Below are positions 5,432 to 14,488 of a stretch of 16,604 nt of DNA, piece by piece. Where the stretch lies: positions 1 to 16,604 of the forward strand of contig CAJTNO010000010.1 in assembly GCA_910577815.1 (NCBI GenBank). The letters are read 5' to 3'. The notes under the pieces were generated by a model, which was not told the DNA's origin, ran no database searches, and saw only the letters and a program-made list of their open reading frames with translations. The stretch is from an uncultured Christensenella sp. Its GTDB lineage: Bacteria > Bacillota > Clostridia > Christensenellales > CAG-917. Made by a program: the position numbers and the translations under genes. Each line of letters begins with the position of its first letter. The first letter of the stretch is position 1.

Positions 5432-8116
5432 ATGAAAAAGAAACTCGGCACAATTTTTATCTCCGTTATATTGCTATTAGTGTTTGCTTTGACGCTCGTA
5501 GCCTGTAACGGCGATAAGGATGTAGACAAAGCCAATAACAATAAGGATTTTGTAGCATACAGAAAAAAAATAGTTACCGTGCTAAAGGACAACGGAATAT
5601 TTGTAAACGACCTCGATTCGCCGTCTAAAAGCACTCGCGCGCTTTCCTCTGCAAACATAGCTTACGCGGCGGACGAAAAGGCGCAAAACGACATAAGCGC
5701 ATTTGACGAAATTCTGGCAAAGCCCGAGTATGCCGTAGAGAAAGCAGATTACGAGTTCTCGCTAAGGCAGGCTTTTGGAATGTCGCTTAAAATGTCGCTT
5801 TGCCTCGGTGACGGAATAAGCAATTATTTTAACGAAACGTCGTTTTTTGATATCCCCGTAGGTATGAGCGGCTCTTACGGAAGCGTATCGCAGGAAGGCG
5901 ACGTGAGTAAGGTGCGCTACTACACTCCCAATGCCGAACAGGATATCTATGAAAAAATAGATTTGGATTTTAAATCCGCGTCGGATTATTCCTTTAATTT
6001 CTTATCCCTTAACACCGGAACGCTGTACACAAGAGGCAACTCAAAAAAACAGTTCGTTATGATGAGCGAAACCGGCGTAATATATTCGCCGGACGGAAAT
6101 TCGTTTTATTTCACTGATGACGCTTCGGTTGTAGCAGAGTGCTTTGCGTTGATAGACAACAGCGAGCTCAGCGTAGTCGAATCCGAATTTACCGCCTTAA
6201 AGGATAACGTACGCTACAGCTTTACCGACGCGCAGGTATCCGCGCTTATGGAAAAGTACTTTTCCGATATCCAAAGCTCAACCGGCGAGCTAAAGGGATT
6301 GCAGTTCAGGACCGTAGGCGGTATTAAATTTGCCGACGGCTATTTAGCAAACAGCAATGAAAGCGAGGTGGAAATCTCCTCTGGTACGGAATACATTTCA
6401 CAAGACTTTGTAGTATGGGATGAAAGCGGAACGGTAAAAAGCCTGTACATCCCAAAATCCGTAAAAGGCATCGTTCAGCTGCAAGACCCTAAAACAGGCG
6501 AACCCTACTCCGTTCCTAAAATAATCGCCTCGGACCTTACGCCTGACGTATTTACCGTGGCTTTTGGTTCGGCAGACGGAAATCTTAAAGTGTTTGAACG
6601 CATAACCGTTGAGAACGGTTCGCCGTTGTTTATGTCGGGCGTAGGTCATCTTAAAAGCTTAAGCGGAAACTATCTGACCATAGCGGACTATCCGATTGAA
6701 GCTATCGACGAAAAAATTTATAACATTGACGTAATATCCAAAATTGCGTCGGGTGCGGAAGGCGGCGGCTATCAGAGGCTGTTTTCTAAAATCACAAGCA
6801 TCGACGTGGACATAAACGCCGATTACTTTAAACCGGAATCGGACGATTTTAATCGTTTTATCCAGGAATGCGGCAGATTTATAAAAAATCTCGAAACGAT
6901 AAATTTTCACGGTACTATAAGTGAAAAATATAATCCGACAATCAATATCACAGCATTATCCCGTAATTTGGCGGCGACGGTAGACATACAAGGCACAGAC
7001 AGCCTTAACAACGTTCAAATCTTTTGCTTGTCTCAGGACGGCGGCAGACACAGCATTACCGTAAATCTTATCGGCTTGTACGCTGCCGACATACATTCGG
7101 ACGGAAATGCAAACGTCACCGTTAAAACCGAGTATCCCAAATTTATTTATGATTCGCTTAATTTGTATATGCCGGAAAACGACTGCGTGCATATAGAGTA
7201 TGCGGACGACTCCGAACAGCAAGACAGCTTTAGCTACTATGCAATCCCAACCGCAAACGGCTACGAGTTAGGCGTTACTCCTGACAAAACCGGCGATACT
7301 GTCTTAACAATGCCCGATACGGCAGTCTTTGACGTAACCGAACTGACGTTGCGCGAATATTCCGATATCATTTTAGGCAAAAACTTAAAACGTATAGTCT
7401 GCGACGAGTATTCCGTAAGCGACAAAGTGATTACGCTTTTTTACGACGGAACGCTTGAGGAATTCGAGCGAAACATAGTTATAGACAACCGCGGCGACCG
7501 TCAGGCTTTCTACGTTGAGGACAAAAACCAAAACAGAAAGCTCTATAAAAGCGACAACTGCAAAATTTCGCATATGGACGTTTTTGGACAAATCTCCACA
7601 AAAGTGACGTTTGAAAACGCTTCAATAGCCTTGGACCTTGATTTGTACGATATACAATGGGACTACTCTAACTACGCGTACTACATTATAGACAATCACA
7701 ATTATTCTTACACCGAAGTGCGCGAACGCGAATATTATTTAATATTTAATCCGCAACACGAGGAAACTGTATACACACTCGTGCGATACGCAAAGGGAGA
7801 TTGGGATAACGACCACCAAGGGTTTATAAAAACCTTCACAACAGAGTATGACGGGCTCGGGGTTGATATCAGAATCATCTATAATTACAATTCACCAACG
7901 CAAATCTATTTTGACTGCAAAACGGAAAATTATTTCATTTCGACTGCTTTCGCCTCCATATTAGGCGTGATAGGAATCAACGTTACAAACAACGACACCG
8001 GTGAAACGACATTTAGGGAAGTAAAAATCAAATGGGAACTTAACGACTCATATGACCTCTGCTTTAAAGGCTTGGAGGATTATATCAATCCACAAGAGCC
8101 CGACGACAAAAAGTAA
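5432..8116 (+). CDS. Large surface lipoprotein with BspA-like leucine-rich-repeat features
   Basis: An 894-residue lipoprotein. MKKK and a hydrophobic stretch are followed by the lipobox LVAC, with lipidated Cys25, then a charged Asn/Asp/Lys linker, so the mature protein should be anchored to the outer face of the membrane. Residues 388-421 fit the BspA/LRR_5 pattern (FERITVENGSPLF ... LKSLSGNYLTIADYP), and LFYDGTLEEFE (669-679) resembles the closing motif of such repeats; SLYIPKSV (337-344) also fits. The remaining repeats are degenerate and much of the protein is unrecognised. Family members are surface proteins, some of them adhesins; the function here is unknown. ATG 5432 is chosen for AGGAGG (5422-5427) 4 nt upstream; an upstream in-frame ATG at 5405 would spoil the signal peptide. 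Its only obvious promoter candidate lies in the cassette just upstream and points away. A terminator follows. Confidence 0.88.
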   Translation: MKKKLGTIFISVILLLVFALTLVACNGDKDVDKANNNKDFVAYRKKIVTVLKDNGIFVNDLDSPSKSTRALSSANIAYAADEKAQNDISAFDEILAKPEYAVEKADYEFSLRQAFGMSLKMSLCLGDGISNYFNETSFFDIPVGMSGSYGSVSQEGDVSKVRYYTPNAEQDIYEKIDLDFKSASDYSFNFLSLNTGTLYTRGNSKKQFVMMSETGVIYSPDGNSFYFTDDASVVAECFALIDNSELSVVESEFTALKDNVRYSFTDAQVSALMEKYFSDIQSSTGELKGLQFRTVGGIKFADGYLANSNESEVEISSGTEYISQDFVVWDESGTVKSLYIPKSVKGIVQLQDPKTGEPYSVPKIIASDLTPDVFTVAFGSADGNLKVFERITVENGSPLFMSGVGHLKSLSGNYLTIADYPIEAIDEKIYNIDVISKIASGAEGGGYQRLFSKITSIDVDINADYFKPESDDFNRFIQECGRFIKNLETINFHGTISEKYNPTINITALSRNLAATVDIQGTDSLNNVQIFCLSQDGGRHSITVNLIGLYAADIHSDGNANVTVKTEYPKFIYDSLNLYMPENDCVHIEYADDSEQQDSFSYYAIPTANGYELGVTPDKTGDTVLTMPDTAVFDVTELTLREYSDIILGKNLKRIVCDEYSVSDKVITLFYDGTLEEFERNIVIDNRGDRQAFYVEDKNQNRKLYKSDNCKISHMDVFGQISTKVTFENASIALDLDLYDIQWDYSNYAYYIIDNHNYSYTEVREREYYLIFNPQHEETVYTLVRYAKGDWDNDHQGFIKTFTTEYDGLGVDIRIIYNYNSPTQIYFDCKTENYFISTAFASILGVIGINVTNNDTGETTFREVKIKWELNDSYDLCFKGLEDYINPQEPDDKK

Positions 8117-8139
8117 AAATCGCTAAATAAACAAGATAA

Positions 8140-8170
8140 AAACAGGCGCTCTCTGAGCGTCTGTTTTTTA
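8140..8170 (+). terminator. Terminator of the lipoprotein gene
   Basis: A 12-bp stem (8140-8151 with 8155-8166, one G-U pair) with a 3-nt TCT loop, followed by a T-run. It begins 23 bp after the lipoprotein stop codon. Confidence 0.9.
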
Positions 8171-8182
8171 ATATACATATTG

Positions 8183-8209
8183 AAAAAGCGCAGCAAAACC
8201 GCGCTTTTT
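8183..8209 (-). terminator. Terminator of lacZ and its operon
   Basis: AAAAAGCGC (8183-8191) pairs with GCGCTTTTT (8201-8209) over 9 bp around a 9-nt loop, giving a U-run in either direction. It lies 16 bp beyond the lacZ stop. Confidence 0.82.
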
Positions 8210-8225
8210 GATATGTCGGCATATC

Positions 8226-11200
8226 TTATTTTATTATAAATTCAAGCTCGTGCCACTTGTTGGGAGCAATCTTATACGGCTTCTTAACGCAGGCGAGAGC
8301 GGGAACGTCGCCGCCTACTCCGCGCTGCTTGCCGTCGATAAAAAGTTCGATGTAATCGCCGTGCTTAAGCTCGTGCGCGTGAGTTGCCTCCTCCAGCGCC
8401 TCCTGCGTATAATCGTGTACGCTGAACTCAAACGGAGCGGACAACGCTTCGAATCTGAGTCCGCTATCCCCCACTTCGACAAAGCGAGTATCGCAATGGT
8501 TTCCGTTTTCCTGCGGAACAAGATAATTATGCTGGAAATCCGCGATTACTCCCGAGTATACTCCAAGCTTAGCCGCCGCCTTTCTGTCGCAGTAGTTTTC
8601 GTGCGGACCTCTGCCGAAAAATTTGACTTTATCCGAGCAATCGAGCCCCATTCTGAAGCCGTAGCGAGGCATACCGAATACGTTGTTGCGCAATCGCATA
8701 TAAACCTTAAGTCCGTCCTCGCCCGCCTCGTAAACGGTTTTGAGCACCGTCATTTGCGGGAAGCACGTCCAGTCTATCTCCACGCGTCTGTCGCTTATTA
8801 CCATATTGGATTTTACAAGCTTGTCGTCGCAATGCTTGTAGAAGGTCTTGCCAAGCAATCTTATCGCTATCTCGGGAACCTGAGGCGATTTGTCGTTATC
8901 TATGCTTGCGCGCCAGAAATTCGGTCTGAGCGGAGTTGTAAGCTGTTCTACGCCGTTTTTAACTATGGACGTGATATATCCGCTGTTTTTGTTTACCTCG
9001 CACTTAAGCCCCGCGCACTCGAGAAGTATTCTGTCGTCCTCGAAGAACGCAGTTTTTCCCTGAGCCTCTATAAACTCCTTTTTTACGTAATCGGTCAACT
9101 CTATCTGACATTCGGCAATTACGTCGCCCTTACGGTACACGTTAAAATCCACTTTGACGGTAACATAGCAGTTTAAGGCAAACTCGGCGTCCTCCGACGG
9201 CGCGGTAAACGGAATGGGCATCTCTCCCCTTGAAAGCGGAGCTATAGGAGGCAGGTCGCTCTCCTGCGCCTCGACAGCTATTCCGTCCCTCAAAAGCTCG
9301 AATCTCACACCGAATTTATCGAGAGGCGTAAACATAAACTCGTTTGTCACTATCAGCTTATCGCCCTTTCTTTCAAACCAAACCTGTTGATAAACCTTTT
9401 TAACCTCGTAAAAAGCGGGATTGGGACTGCGGTCGGCGCGGACTATTCCGTTAAAGGCAAACGTGCCGTCGTTAGGCTTATCCCCCCAGTCGCCGCCGTA
9501 GGTGTATTCCACAGTTCCGTCAGCGGACGTGCGCTTGATTGACTGGTCTGCAAAATCCCAGATATATCCGCCGCAAAGCCTGTCGTGAGCGCGGAAGTGC
9601 TTCCAATAATCCTCAAAATTTCCAAGGCTATTGCCCATACAGTGAGCGTATTCACACTGTATATAAGGCTTGTTTTTGTACATCGAGGGGGTAAGCAGAT
9701 GACCGAAGGGCGCCCACAGAGCCTGACTGTGCTTGTGACAGCGGTTATTGGCTATATCCTCCATCTGCTCTTCCTTGGTATACATTTCGCTTACCATATC
9801 GGACACTTTAATATGCGCGTCCGGCTCGTAATGTATGGGGCGCGTGGCGTCAAGCTCCAACGCCGCTTTTTTCATAGCGGCAAACGCCCTTCCGTTTCCG
9901 CTCTCGTTTCCGAGCGACCAGAACAGTATGCACGCGTGATTGCGGAAGGTCTTAACCATACTCTGCATACGGAAGCAGCATTGCTTTGTCCAGATTTTGG
10001 AGGAGCGTGGAATACGCGTTGCAAGCCCGTGAGTTTCAAGGTTGTTTTCGCTCATAACCATTATTCCGTATCTGTCGCAAAGCCTGTAAAAATCTCTGCT
10101 GTTCGGATAATGCGAGGTACGTATACTGTTTACGTTATTGCGCTTAAGCAGAATTATATCCGCCTCGGTATATTCCTTTGGCACCGCGTGACCGAAATCG
10201 GGATGGAATTCGTGACGGTTTACGCCGCGTATCTTCAGCTTTTTGCCGTTGAGAGCAATGTACGGCTCCTTGCCGTCAATCATTGGCACTATTTCTACGC
10301 TTCTGAAGCCGAAGTCCAACTCTCTGCGGTCCCAGAACACAGTCTGTCCGCCCTCCTTTGAGGTAAGCGTAAATCTTAACCTGTAAAGATAGGGATTTTC
10401 CGAGCTCCAAAGCTTTATGCTTTCTATCTTTTGCGACAAACGCACTTTTACGGTTTCGTTTCCATCCGCCTCGAGTATGGCAAAATCCATATCCGCAACG
10501 CAATTTCCGTCCGCGTCTATAAGCTCGGCTTTAAAATCAGCGTCGCTTATGCCCTCGTCTGACACAGTTCTGCCGTCGGAAGCAACCTTCGCGCCCGCCT
10601 TACAGTAAACGGCGGCGTCTATTTTCAGCTGCGCGGAGGAATAATCCTTATCGAGCTCGGCGCGAGCATATACGTCCGATATTCTGCAATGAGGAAGATA
10701 TATGAGCGTGACGTCGCGGAAAAGTCCGGATATTCTCCACATATCCTGGTCCTCGAGGTAACTGCCCGTCGTATAACGGTATACAACTATTTTAACCTCG
10801 TTTTCTCCAACCTTGACAAACGGAGTTATATCGTACTCCTGATAATCGAAGGAATCCTCGCTATAGCCCACAAAAGAGCCGTTTATATAAAGCTCCGCGC
10901 CGCTGTTGGCGCAAAAATTTATATGGATATCCTCCGCAAGACTTTTCACGTCGAATTTACGCATATATAGTCCGCAGGGATTTTCGTCCTCGTTAATATG
11001 CGGCTTTCCCTTTGTGGAAATAGGATGCGGATAACGGATGTTGCTGTAAATAGGCTTTCCGTATCCCTTCAGCTGCCAGTTTGACGGAACGGATATGGTA
11101 TCCCAGGTATCGGGAAACAGCTCGAGCATTTTAACGGAAACGAAATATCTGAAATTCCAATCTCCGTTGAGAAGCTCTATTCTTTCCTTGCCGTTTTCGC

Positions 11201-11276
11201 CGTAAGGAAAGCCCGCCCCGTGCTTTTCGCAAACATTAACGCTGTAGGCGTTGACATCGTTAAATAAATTGTTCAT
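8226..11276 (-). CDS. lacZ: Beta-galactosidase, GH2 family, LacZ type
   Basis: Cytoplasmic retaining glycosidase that hydrolyses lactose and other beta-galactosides. At 1016 residues it is close to E. coli LacZ (about 1024) and has no signal peptide. The N-terminal jelly-roll includes LNGDWNFRYF and DQDMWRISGLFRDV (177-190). Two Ig-like domains flank a TIM barrel that starts near RGVNRHEFHP (350-359). The acid/base is E458 in LFWSLGNESG; the nucleophile is E542 in YIQCEYAHCMGNSLG. A C-terminal beta-sandwich (Bgal_small_N type) completes the LacZ layout. The start has only a weak purine-rich site (GGTAGAGAG). It begins 26 bp after the zinc-ribbon gene with no terminator or clear promoter between, so it appears to be the last gene of the dnaG-rpoD operon. 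No lactose permease or regulator is adjacent. Confidence 0.97.
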   Translation of the reverse strand: MNNLFNDVNAYSVNVCEKHGAGFPYGENGKERIELLNGDWNFRYFVSVKMLELFPDTWDTISVPSNWQLKGYGKPIYSNIRYPHPISTKGKPHINEDENPCGLYMRKFDVKSLAEDIHINFCANSGAELYINGSFVGYSEDSFDYQEYDITPFVKVGENEVKIVVYRYTTGSYLEDQDMWRISGLFRDVTLIYLPHCRISDVYARAELDKDYSSAQLKIDAAVYCKAGAKVASDGRTVSDEGISDADFKAELIDADGNCVADMDFAILEADGNETVKVRLSQKIESIKLWSSENPYLYRLRFTLTSKEGGQTVFWDRRELDFGFRSVEIVPMIDGKEPYIALNGKKLKIRGVNRHEFHPDFGHAVPKEYTEADIILLKRNNVNSIRTSHYPNSRDFYRLCDRYGIMVMSENNLETHGLATRIPRSSKIWTKQCCFRMQSMVKTFRNHACILFWSLGNESGNGRAFAAMKKAALELDATRPIHYEPDAHIKVSDMVSEMYTKEEQMEDIANNRCHKHSQALWAPFGHLLTPSMYKNKPYIQCEYAHCMGNSLGNFEDYWKHFRAHDRLCGGYIWDFADQSIKRTSADGTVEYTYGGDWGDKPNDGTFAFNGIVRADRSPNPAFYEVKKVYQQVWFERKGDKLIVTNEFMFTPLDKFGVRFELLRDGIAVEAQESDLPPIAPLSRGEMPIPFTAPSEDAEFALNCYVTVKVDFNVYRKGDVIAECQIELTDYVKKEFIEAQGKTAFFEDDRILLECAGLKCEVNKNSGYITSIVKNGVEQLTTPLRPNFWRASIDNDKSPQVPEIAIRLLGKTFYKHCDDKLVKSNMVISDRRVEIDWTCFPQMTVLKTVYEAGEDGLKVYMRLRNNVFGMPRYGFRMGLDCSDKVKFFGRGPHENYCDRKAAAKLGVYSGVIADFQHNYLVPQENGNHCDTRFVEVGDSGLRFEALSAPFEFSVHDYTQEALEEATHAHELKHGDYIELFIDGKQRGVGGDVPALACVKKPYKIAPNKWHELEFIIK

Positions 11277-11302
11277 CTCTCTACCCTTAGTTTACCCTAT
11301 AT

Positions 11303-12019
11303 TTATTTACTCTCAGGTACATACATAATTCGGCGGCAGCTGGGACACTCCGCAAAATCGCCCGCCGACTTGAGCTTTGCGCACACGTCGTTAGGCACTT
11401 CCATACGGCAACGACCGCAAACCTTGTTTTCGGCGTCGTATTCCACGTATACGGGAAGCTTTTGCGACTTTCTCAAAACAAGATACTCGCTCAGCACATC
11501 CTCGGGGATTTCCTTTACAAGCGCGTTAAGCTGCTTCTGCAATTCGTCAAACTTAGCCTTAAATCCCGACGCAAACGCGTTATATTCCGCCTTTGCCGAC
11601 TTGTTTGCCTGCGACGCTTTCACGCCCTGCTCCCAGGTCTTTTTATATGCGCCGTTAATCTGGTCTATTTTACCGGACACTCCCGCCGCTTCCTTTTCAA
11701 GCGCGTTGAGCTTATCGGATATAGCGCTTACAAGCTTAAGATAATATTCCGCCTCGTTCACATCCTGAACGTCCTCGAGTATGCCGTCAAACTCCGCAAG
11801 CTCATCTCTCAAGGAGTCCATTTTGCTTTTCATACTCTCGTAGCCCTTAAGCAGTTCGTTTGCCTCGGCTGTTAGTTTGCCGATATTTGAGGTAGCCGCT
11901 TCAAGCTTATTCTGCGCGTCCTGATACTTCTGCCACTCTTTGCTTTTTGACATTTCCGCTCTGAGCGCGTTTGCTTCCTGGTCAATCTTCTGATACTGCA
12001 GTATCTTATCAAATTTCAT
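11303..12019 (-). CDS. Coiled-coil protein with C-terminal C4 zinc ribbon
   Basis: The 238 residues split into a long helical, coiled-coil part (about 1-170, rich in Lys, Glu, Ala and Leu) and a zinc ribbon with C201-x2-C204 and C225-x2-C228. This is the layout of the CdsZ/CT398-like zinc-ribbon family, commonly found next to nif3 in Bacillota and other bacteria. Proposed roles include nucleic-acid or secretion-related binding; the function is not settled. Its ATG overlaps the nif3 stop (ATGA, 4 bp), and GGAGGAA lies just before it inside nif3, so the two are probably translationally coupled. Zinc binding is inferred from the four cysteines. Confidence 0.88.
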   Translation of the reverse strand: MKFDKILQYQKIDQEANALRAEMSKSKEWQKYQDAQNKLEAATSNIGKLTAEANELLKGYESMKSKMDSLRDELAEFDGILEDVQDVNEAEYYLKLVSAISDKLNALEKEAAGVSGKIDQINGAYKKTWEQGVKASQANKSAKAEYNAFASGFKAKFDELQKQLNALVKEIPEDVLSEYLVLRKSQKLPVYVEYDAENKVCGRCRMEVPNDVCAKLKSAGDFAECPSCRRIMYVPESK

Positions 12020-12768
12020 ATTTCCTCCAACAGTCTGAACGGACTGTTCTGTTTTGCTTTTATAGTTTTTACGCCTGTACTTTCAAGCGCTTTAGTCAAA
12101 ATATCCGTAGCTATAACCTCGCTTGCGAAATGCGAGAATTCCACAAGCGCAAAGCCGTCCTCTGCGGCTTCTATATAATTATGATGCTTTAGGTCGCCTG
12201 TCAGAAGCACGTCGGCGCATTGCCTCGCCCTTTCGTACTCGCTTCCGCCGCTGCCGCCTACAACATAAACTCTGCCGACGGTTTTATCGGGATTTCCCGC
12301 AATTTTTACGCTTCTGTCGCCAAGCTTTTCGGCAACGAGCTTTGCAAAATCCGCAAGTCTTACGGGCTTTATCTCAAACAGTGCTCCCAACCCGTCGTTA
12401 TTCACAAGCCTTCCGCCGAGTATGTTGCATAGCTCGCAGTTTATTCCCCCGTCCGCTTTATCGAGGTTGGTATGCATAGAATAAACGCATATTCCGCTTT
12501 TTATAAGCCTTGCAACGGCGCGCCCCTTTGCCTCGGAAAAATCCAAGCTCTTCAGCGCGTGAAATATAAACGGATGATGCGTTACTATGAGATTGCAACC
12601 GCTCTCCTCCGCCTGCCCGATTATCTCGGATGTGAGGTCAAGCGCAAGCAATATTCCGCTGCAATCCTGCCCGGCATCACCGAGCATAAGCCCTACGTTA
12701 TCCCATTCTTCGGCAAGCGCGGGAGGAACAAAGCTTTCCAAAACCTCTATAATCTGTTTAATTTTCAT
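12016..12768 (-). CDS. nif3: Nif3-like dinuclear metal-centre protein
   Basis: A 250-residue member of the Nif3/YqfO (DUF34) family, conserved hexameric proteins with a dinuclear metal site. GTP cyclohydrolase-like or metal-handling roles have been suggested, but the activity is not established. The metal ligands are in place: THHP (H64, H65), HTNLDKADGG (D103), and SHFASE (H213, E217) near the C-terminus. It is the short form, without the PII/CutA-like insert of YqfO-type proteins of about 370 residues. ATG 12768 is chosen because AAGGAG (12779-12774) lies 5 nt upstream; an in-frame ATG at 12783 has no such site. The start overlaps the trmK end by 11 bp and the stop overlaps the zinc-ribbon start by 4 bp. 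Confidence 0.93.
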   Translation of the reverse strand: MKIKQIIEVLESFVPPALAEEWDNVGLMLGDAGQDCSGILLALDLTSEIIGQAEESGCNLIVTHHPFIFHALKSLDFSEAKGRAVARLIKSGICVYSMHTNLDKADGGINCELCNILGGRLVNNDGLGALFEIKPVRLADFAKLVAEKLGDRSVKIAGNPDKTVGRVYVVGGSGGSEYERARQCADVLLTGDLKHHNYIEAAEDGFALVEFSHFASEVIATDILTKALESTGVKTIKAKQNSPFRLLEEI

Positions 12769-13423
12769 TTTCGCTCCTTGCATTGTCCAAAGCCCTCTTC
12801 AATAACTCCACACGGCTTTCAAGCGCAGGCGAGCTGTGCAGGGCAAGTATACCTTGCTTGTATTCAAGCTCCTCCGCAATATAGCTCAATATCCTTTCAT
12901 TGTCCTTGTAGAACGCTCCGAATTCAAGCTGATATTCGTCAAGCTCGGATTTTCCTATATCCGTTTTAATTACGGTGTATCGCTTACCCGCGCACTCCAC
13001 CACATTGTCATAAGCTATGCGGTGTTCCTGTGCGACAAGCTCCCTTCTCACCTTTTCGGCGTGAGTATTAGGCGATAAGACAAAATGCTTAAAGCGCTTG
13101 TTTTCGCCTCTTGCGCGCGCAAGTATATCGGATATTACGTCGCCTCCGAGTCCCGCAATCACTACTGTGTCAACCTCGCCGTCCCCTATAGGCTCCAAGC
13201 CGTCGCCCAACCGCGTTTGCATCTGTAAATCGTTTTCAAACGCCAGCTGTCTTGCCTTGCTAAGGCTTCCTTCGCTGATATCGGTGGCTATTACGCCGTT
13301 CGCTCTTTCCGTGCCAAGCAGATAAAAACCGAGCTTTCCGTGGTCGCAGCCCACGTCCGCAACCGAGCCGTAATCCACAAGCGCGGCAACCGCCGTCAGT
13401 CTTTCGTCAAGTCGTATAAGCAT
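12758..13423 (-). CDS. trmK: tRNA (adenine(22)-N1)-methyltransferase
   Basis: SAM-dependent enzyme of the TrmK/YqfN family, which makes m1A at position 22 of bacterial tRNAs. The 221 residues begin with a TrmK-type helix (LDERLTAVAALV). The SAM-binding motif VADVGCDHGKLG (21-32) follows, then the acidic residue of motif II in IATDIS (45-50), RLGDGLEPI (71-79), and the family motif VVIAGLGGDVI (87-97). A C-terminal helical stretch (EYQLEFGAFYKDNERILSYI) fits the family's coiled-coil tail. Its ATG shares one base with the rpoD stop (TGATG), which suggests coupling to the sigma factor. The order rpoD-trmK-nif3 matches Bacillus subtilis sigA-yqfN-yqfO. Confidence 0.95.
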   Translation of the reverse strand: MLIRLDERLTAVAALVDYGSVADVGCDHGKLGFYLLGTERANGVIATDISEGSLSKARQLAFENDLQMQTRLGDGLEPIGDGEVDTVVIAGLGGDVISDILARARGENKRFKHFVLSPNTHAEKVRRELVAQEHRIAYDNVVECAGKRYTVIKTDIGKSELDEYQLEFGAFYKDNERILSYIAEELEYKQGILALHSSPALESRVELLKRALDNARSENEN

Positions 13424-14469
13424 CAGTCGAAGTCTTTCAGCTTTTTCAGCCTGTTGGGATGACGGAGCTTTCTGAGTGCCTTTGCCTCTATCTGACGGAT
13501 ACGCTCACGCGTTACGTTAAACTCTTTTCCTACCTCCTCGAGCGTACGGGGGTGACTGTCGTCAAGACCGTAGCGGAGTCTTAGCACCTTTTCCTCACGC
13601 GGAGTAAGCGTATTAAGCACCTGTATAAGCTGTTCCTTGAGCATATTGCTTTCGGCAACGTCGCTCGGAGACGGCGCGGTTCCGTCCTCTATAAAATCGC
13701 CGAGATGGCTGTCCTCCTCCTCTCCGATAGGAGTTTCCAAGGAAACTGGGTCCTGCGCTATTTTTTGTATCTCGCGCACGCGCTCCTCCGCACAGCCGAG
13801 ATATTCGGCTATTTCCGCAGGTGATGGCTCTCTGCCCAATCTCTGCAACAGCTGACGAGTAGCGCGTACCTGCTTGTTTATCGTTTCAACCATATGCACG
13901 GGTATTCTTATCGTCCTCGCCTGGTCCGCAATAGCGCGCGTAATAGCCTGTCTTATCCACCAGGTCGCATATGTCGAAAACTTAAAGCCCTTTGTGTAGT
14001 CGAATTTTTCAACCGCCTTCATAAGCCCGAGGTTTCCCTCCTGAATGAGGTCCAAAAACTGCATCCCGCGTCCTACGTATCTCTTTGCTATCGACACAAC
14101 CAATCTCAGATTTGCCTCGCTCAGAACGCGCTTTGCCTCCCCGTCGCCCTCCTCCATACGCTTTGCAAGGTCGATTTCCTGCTCCGCGCTCAATAGCGGA
14201 ACCTTTCCAATCTCTTTAAGGTAAATCTTCACGGAGTCGTCTACCGAGCTGTCTATTATCTTATCAAGCTCTACGGTATCCTCCTCGCGCGGTTCCTCCA
14301 CCTTGACGTTTTCCGTCTGAAGAATATTAAACACCGTTTCCATATCCTCGGCGGTAGCGTTTAAATGCTCCAGCTTCGCCATTATCTCGTCTTCGGTTAC
14401 AACACCCTTTTCCTTGCCTATGGCGACTATTTTGTCAATCTCCAATTTCAGAAGCTGCTCTCTGTCCAC
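13423..14469 (-). CDS. rpoD: Primary sigma factor of RNA polymerase (RpoD/SigA)
   Basis: Directs core RNA polymerase to housekeeping promoters. At 348 residues it is slightly shorter than B. subtilis SigA (about 371). A reduced region 1.1 (about 1-70) precedes region 1.2 (DDSVKIYLKEIG, 77-88). Region 2 follows, with RYVGRGMQFLDLIQEGN and the promoter-melting, -10-reading helix around FKFSTYATWWIRQ (162-174). Region 3 comes after (RIPVHMVETINK). Region 4 carries the -35-reading helix-turn-helix (TLEEVGKEFNVTRERIRQIE, 309-328). The start is GTG at 14469 with AGGAGG 6 nt upstream, 19 bp after dnaG. TTGACA-17-type promoters in the window fit recognition by this sigma factor. Confidence 0.98.
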   Translation of the reverse strand: MDREQLLKLEIDKIVAIGKEKGVVTEDEIMAKLEHLNATAEDMETVFNILQTENVKVEEPREEDTVELDKIIDSSVDDSVKIYLKEIGKVPLLSAEQEIDLAKRMEEGDGEAKRVLSEANLRLVVSIAKRYVGRGMQFLDLIQEGNLGLMKAVEKFDYTKGFKFSTYATWWIRQAITRAIADQARTIRIPVHMVETINKQVRATRQLLQRLGREPSPAEIAEYLGCAEERVREIQKIAQDPVSLETPIGEEEDSHLGDFIEDGTAPSPSDVAESNMLKEQLIQVLNTLTPREEKVLRLRYGLDDSHPRTLEEVGKEFNVTRERIRQIEAKALRKLRHPNRLKKLKDFD

Positions 14470-14488
14470 AATACTCCTCCTAAGTATC

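Noticed and set aside
8208..9176. 322-codon open frame on the plus strand opposite lacZ
   Set aside because: It lies antisense to the conserved lacZ 3' half, has no recognisable domain and no supporting ribosome site. It is a by-product of codon bias.
9585..10361. 258-codon open frame on the plus strand within lacZ
   Set aside because: It is a shadow of the LacZ catalytic domain on the other strand.
12475..12495. Partial look-alike (CATAGAATAA ... ATATTCC) in nif3
   Set aside because: It matches one arm only and lies in well-conserved coding sequence (around H99 of Nif3), with no partner.
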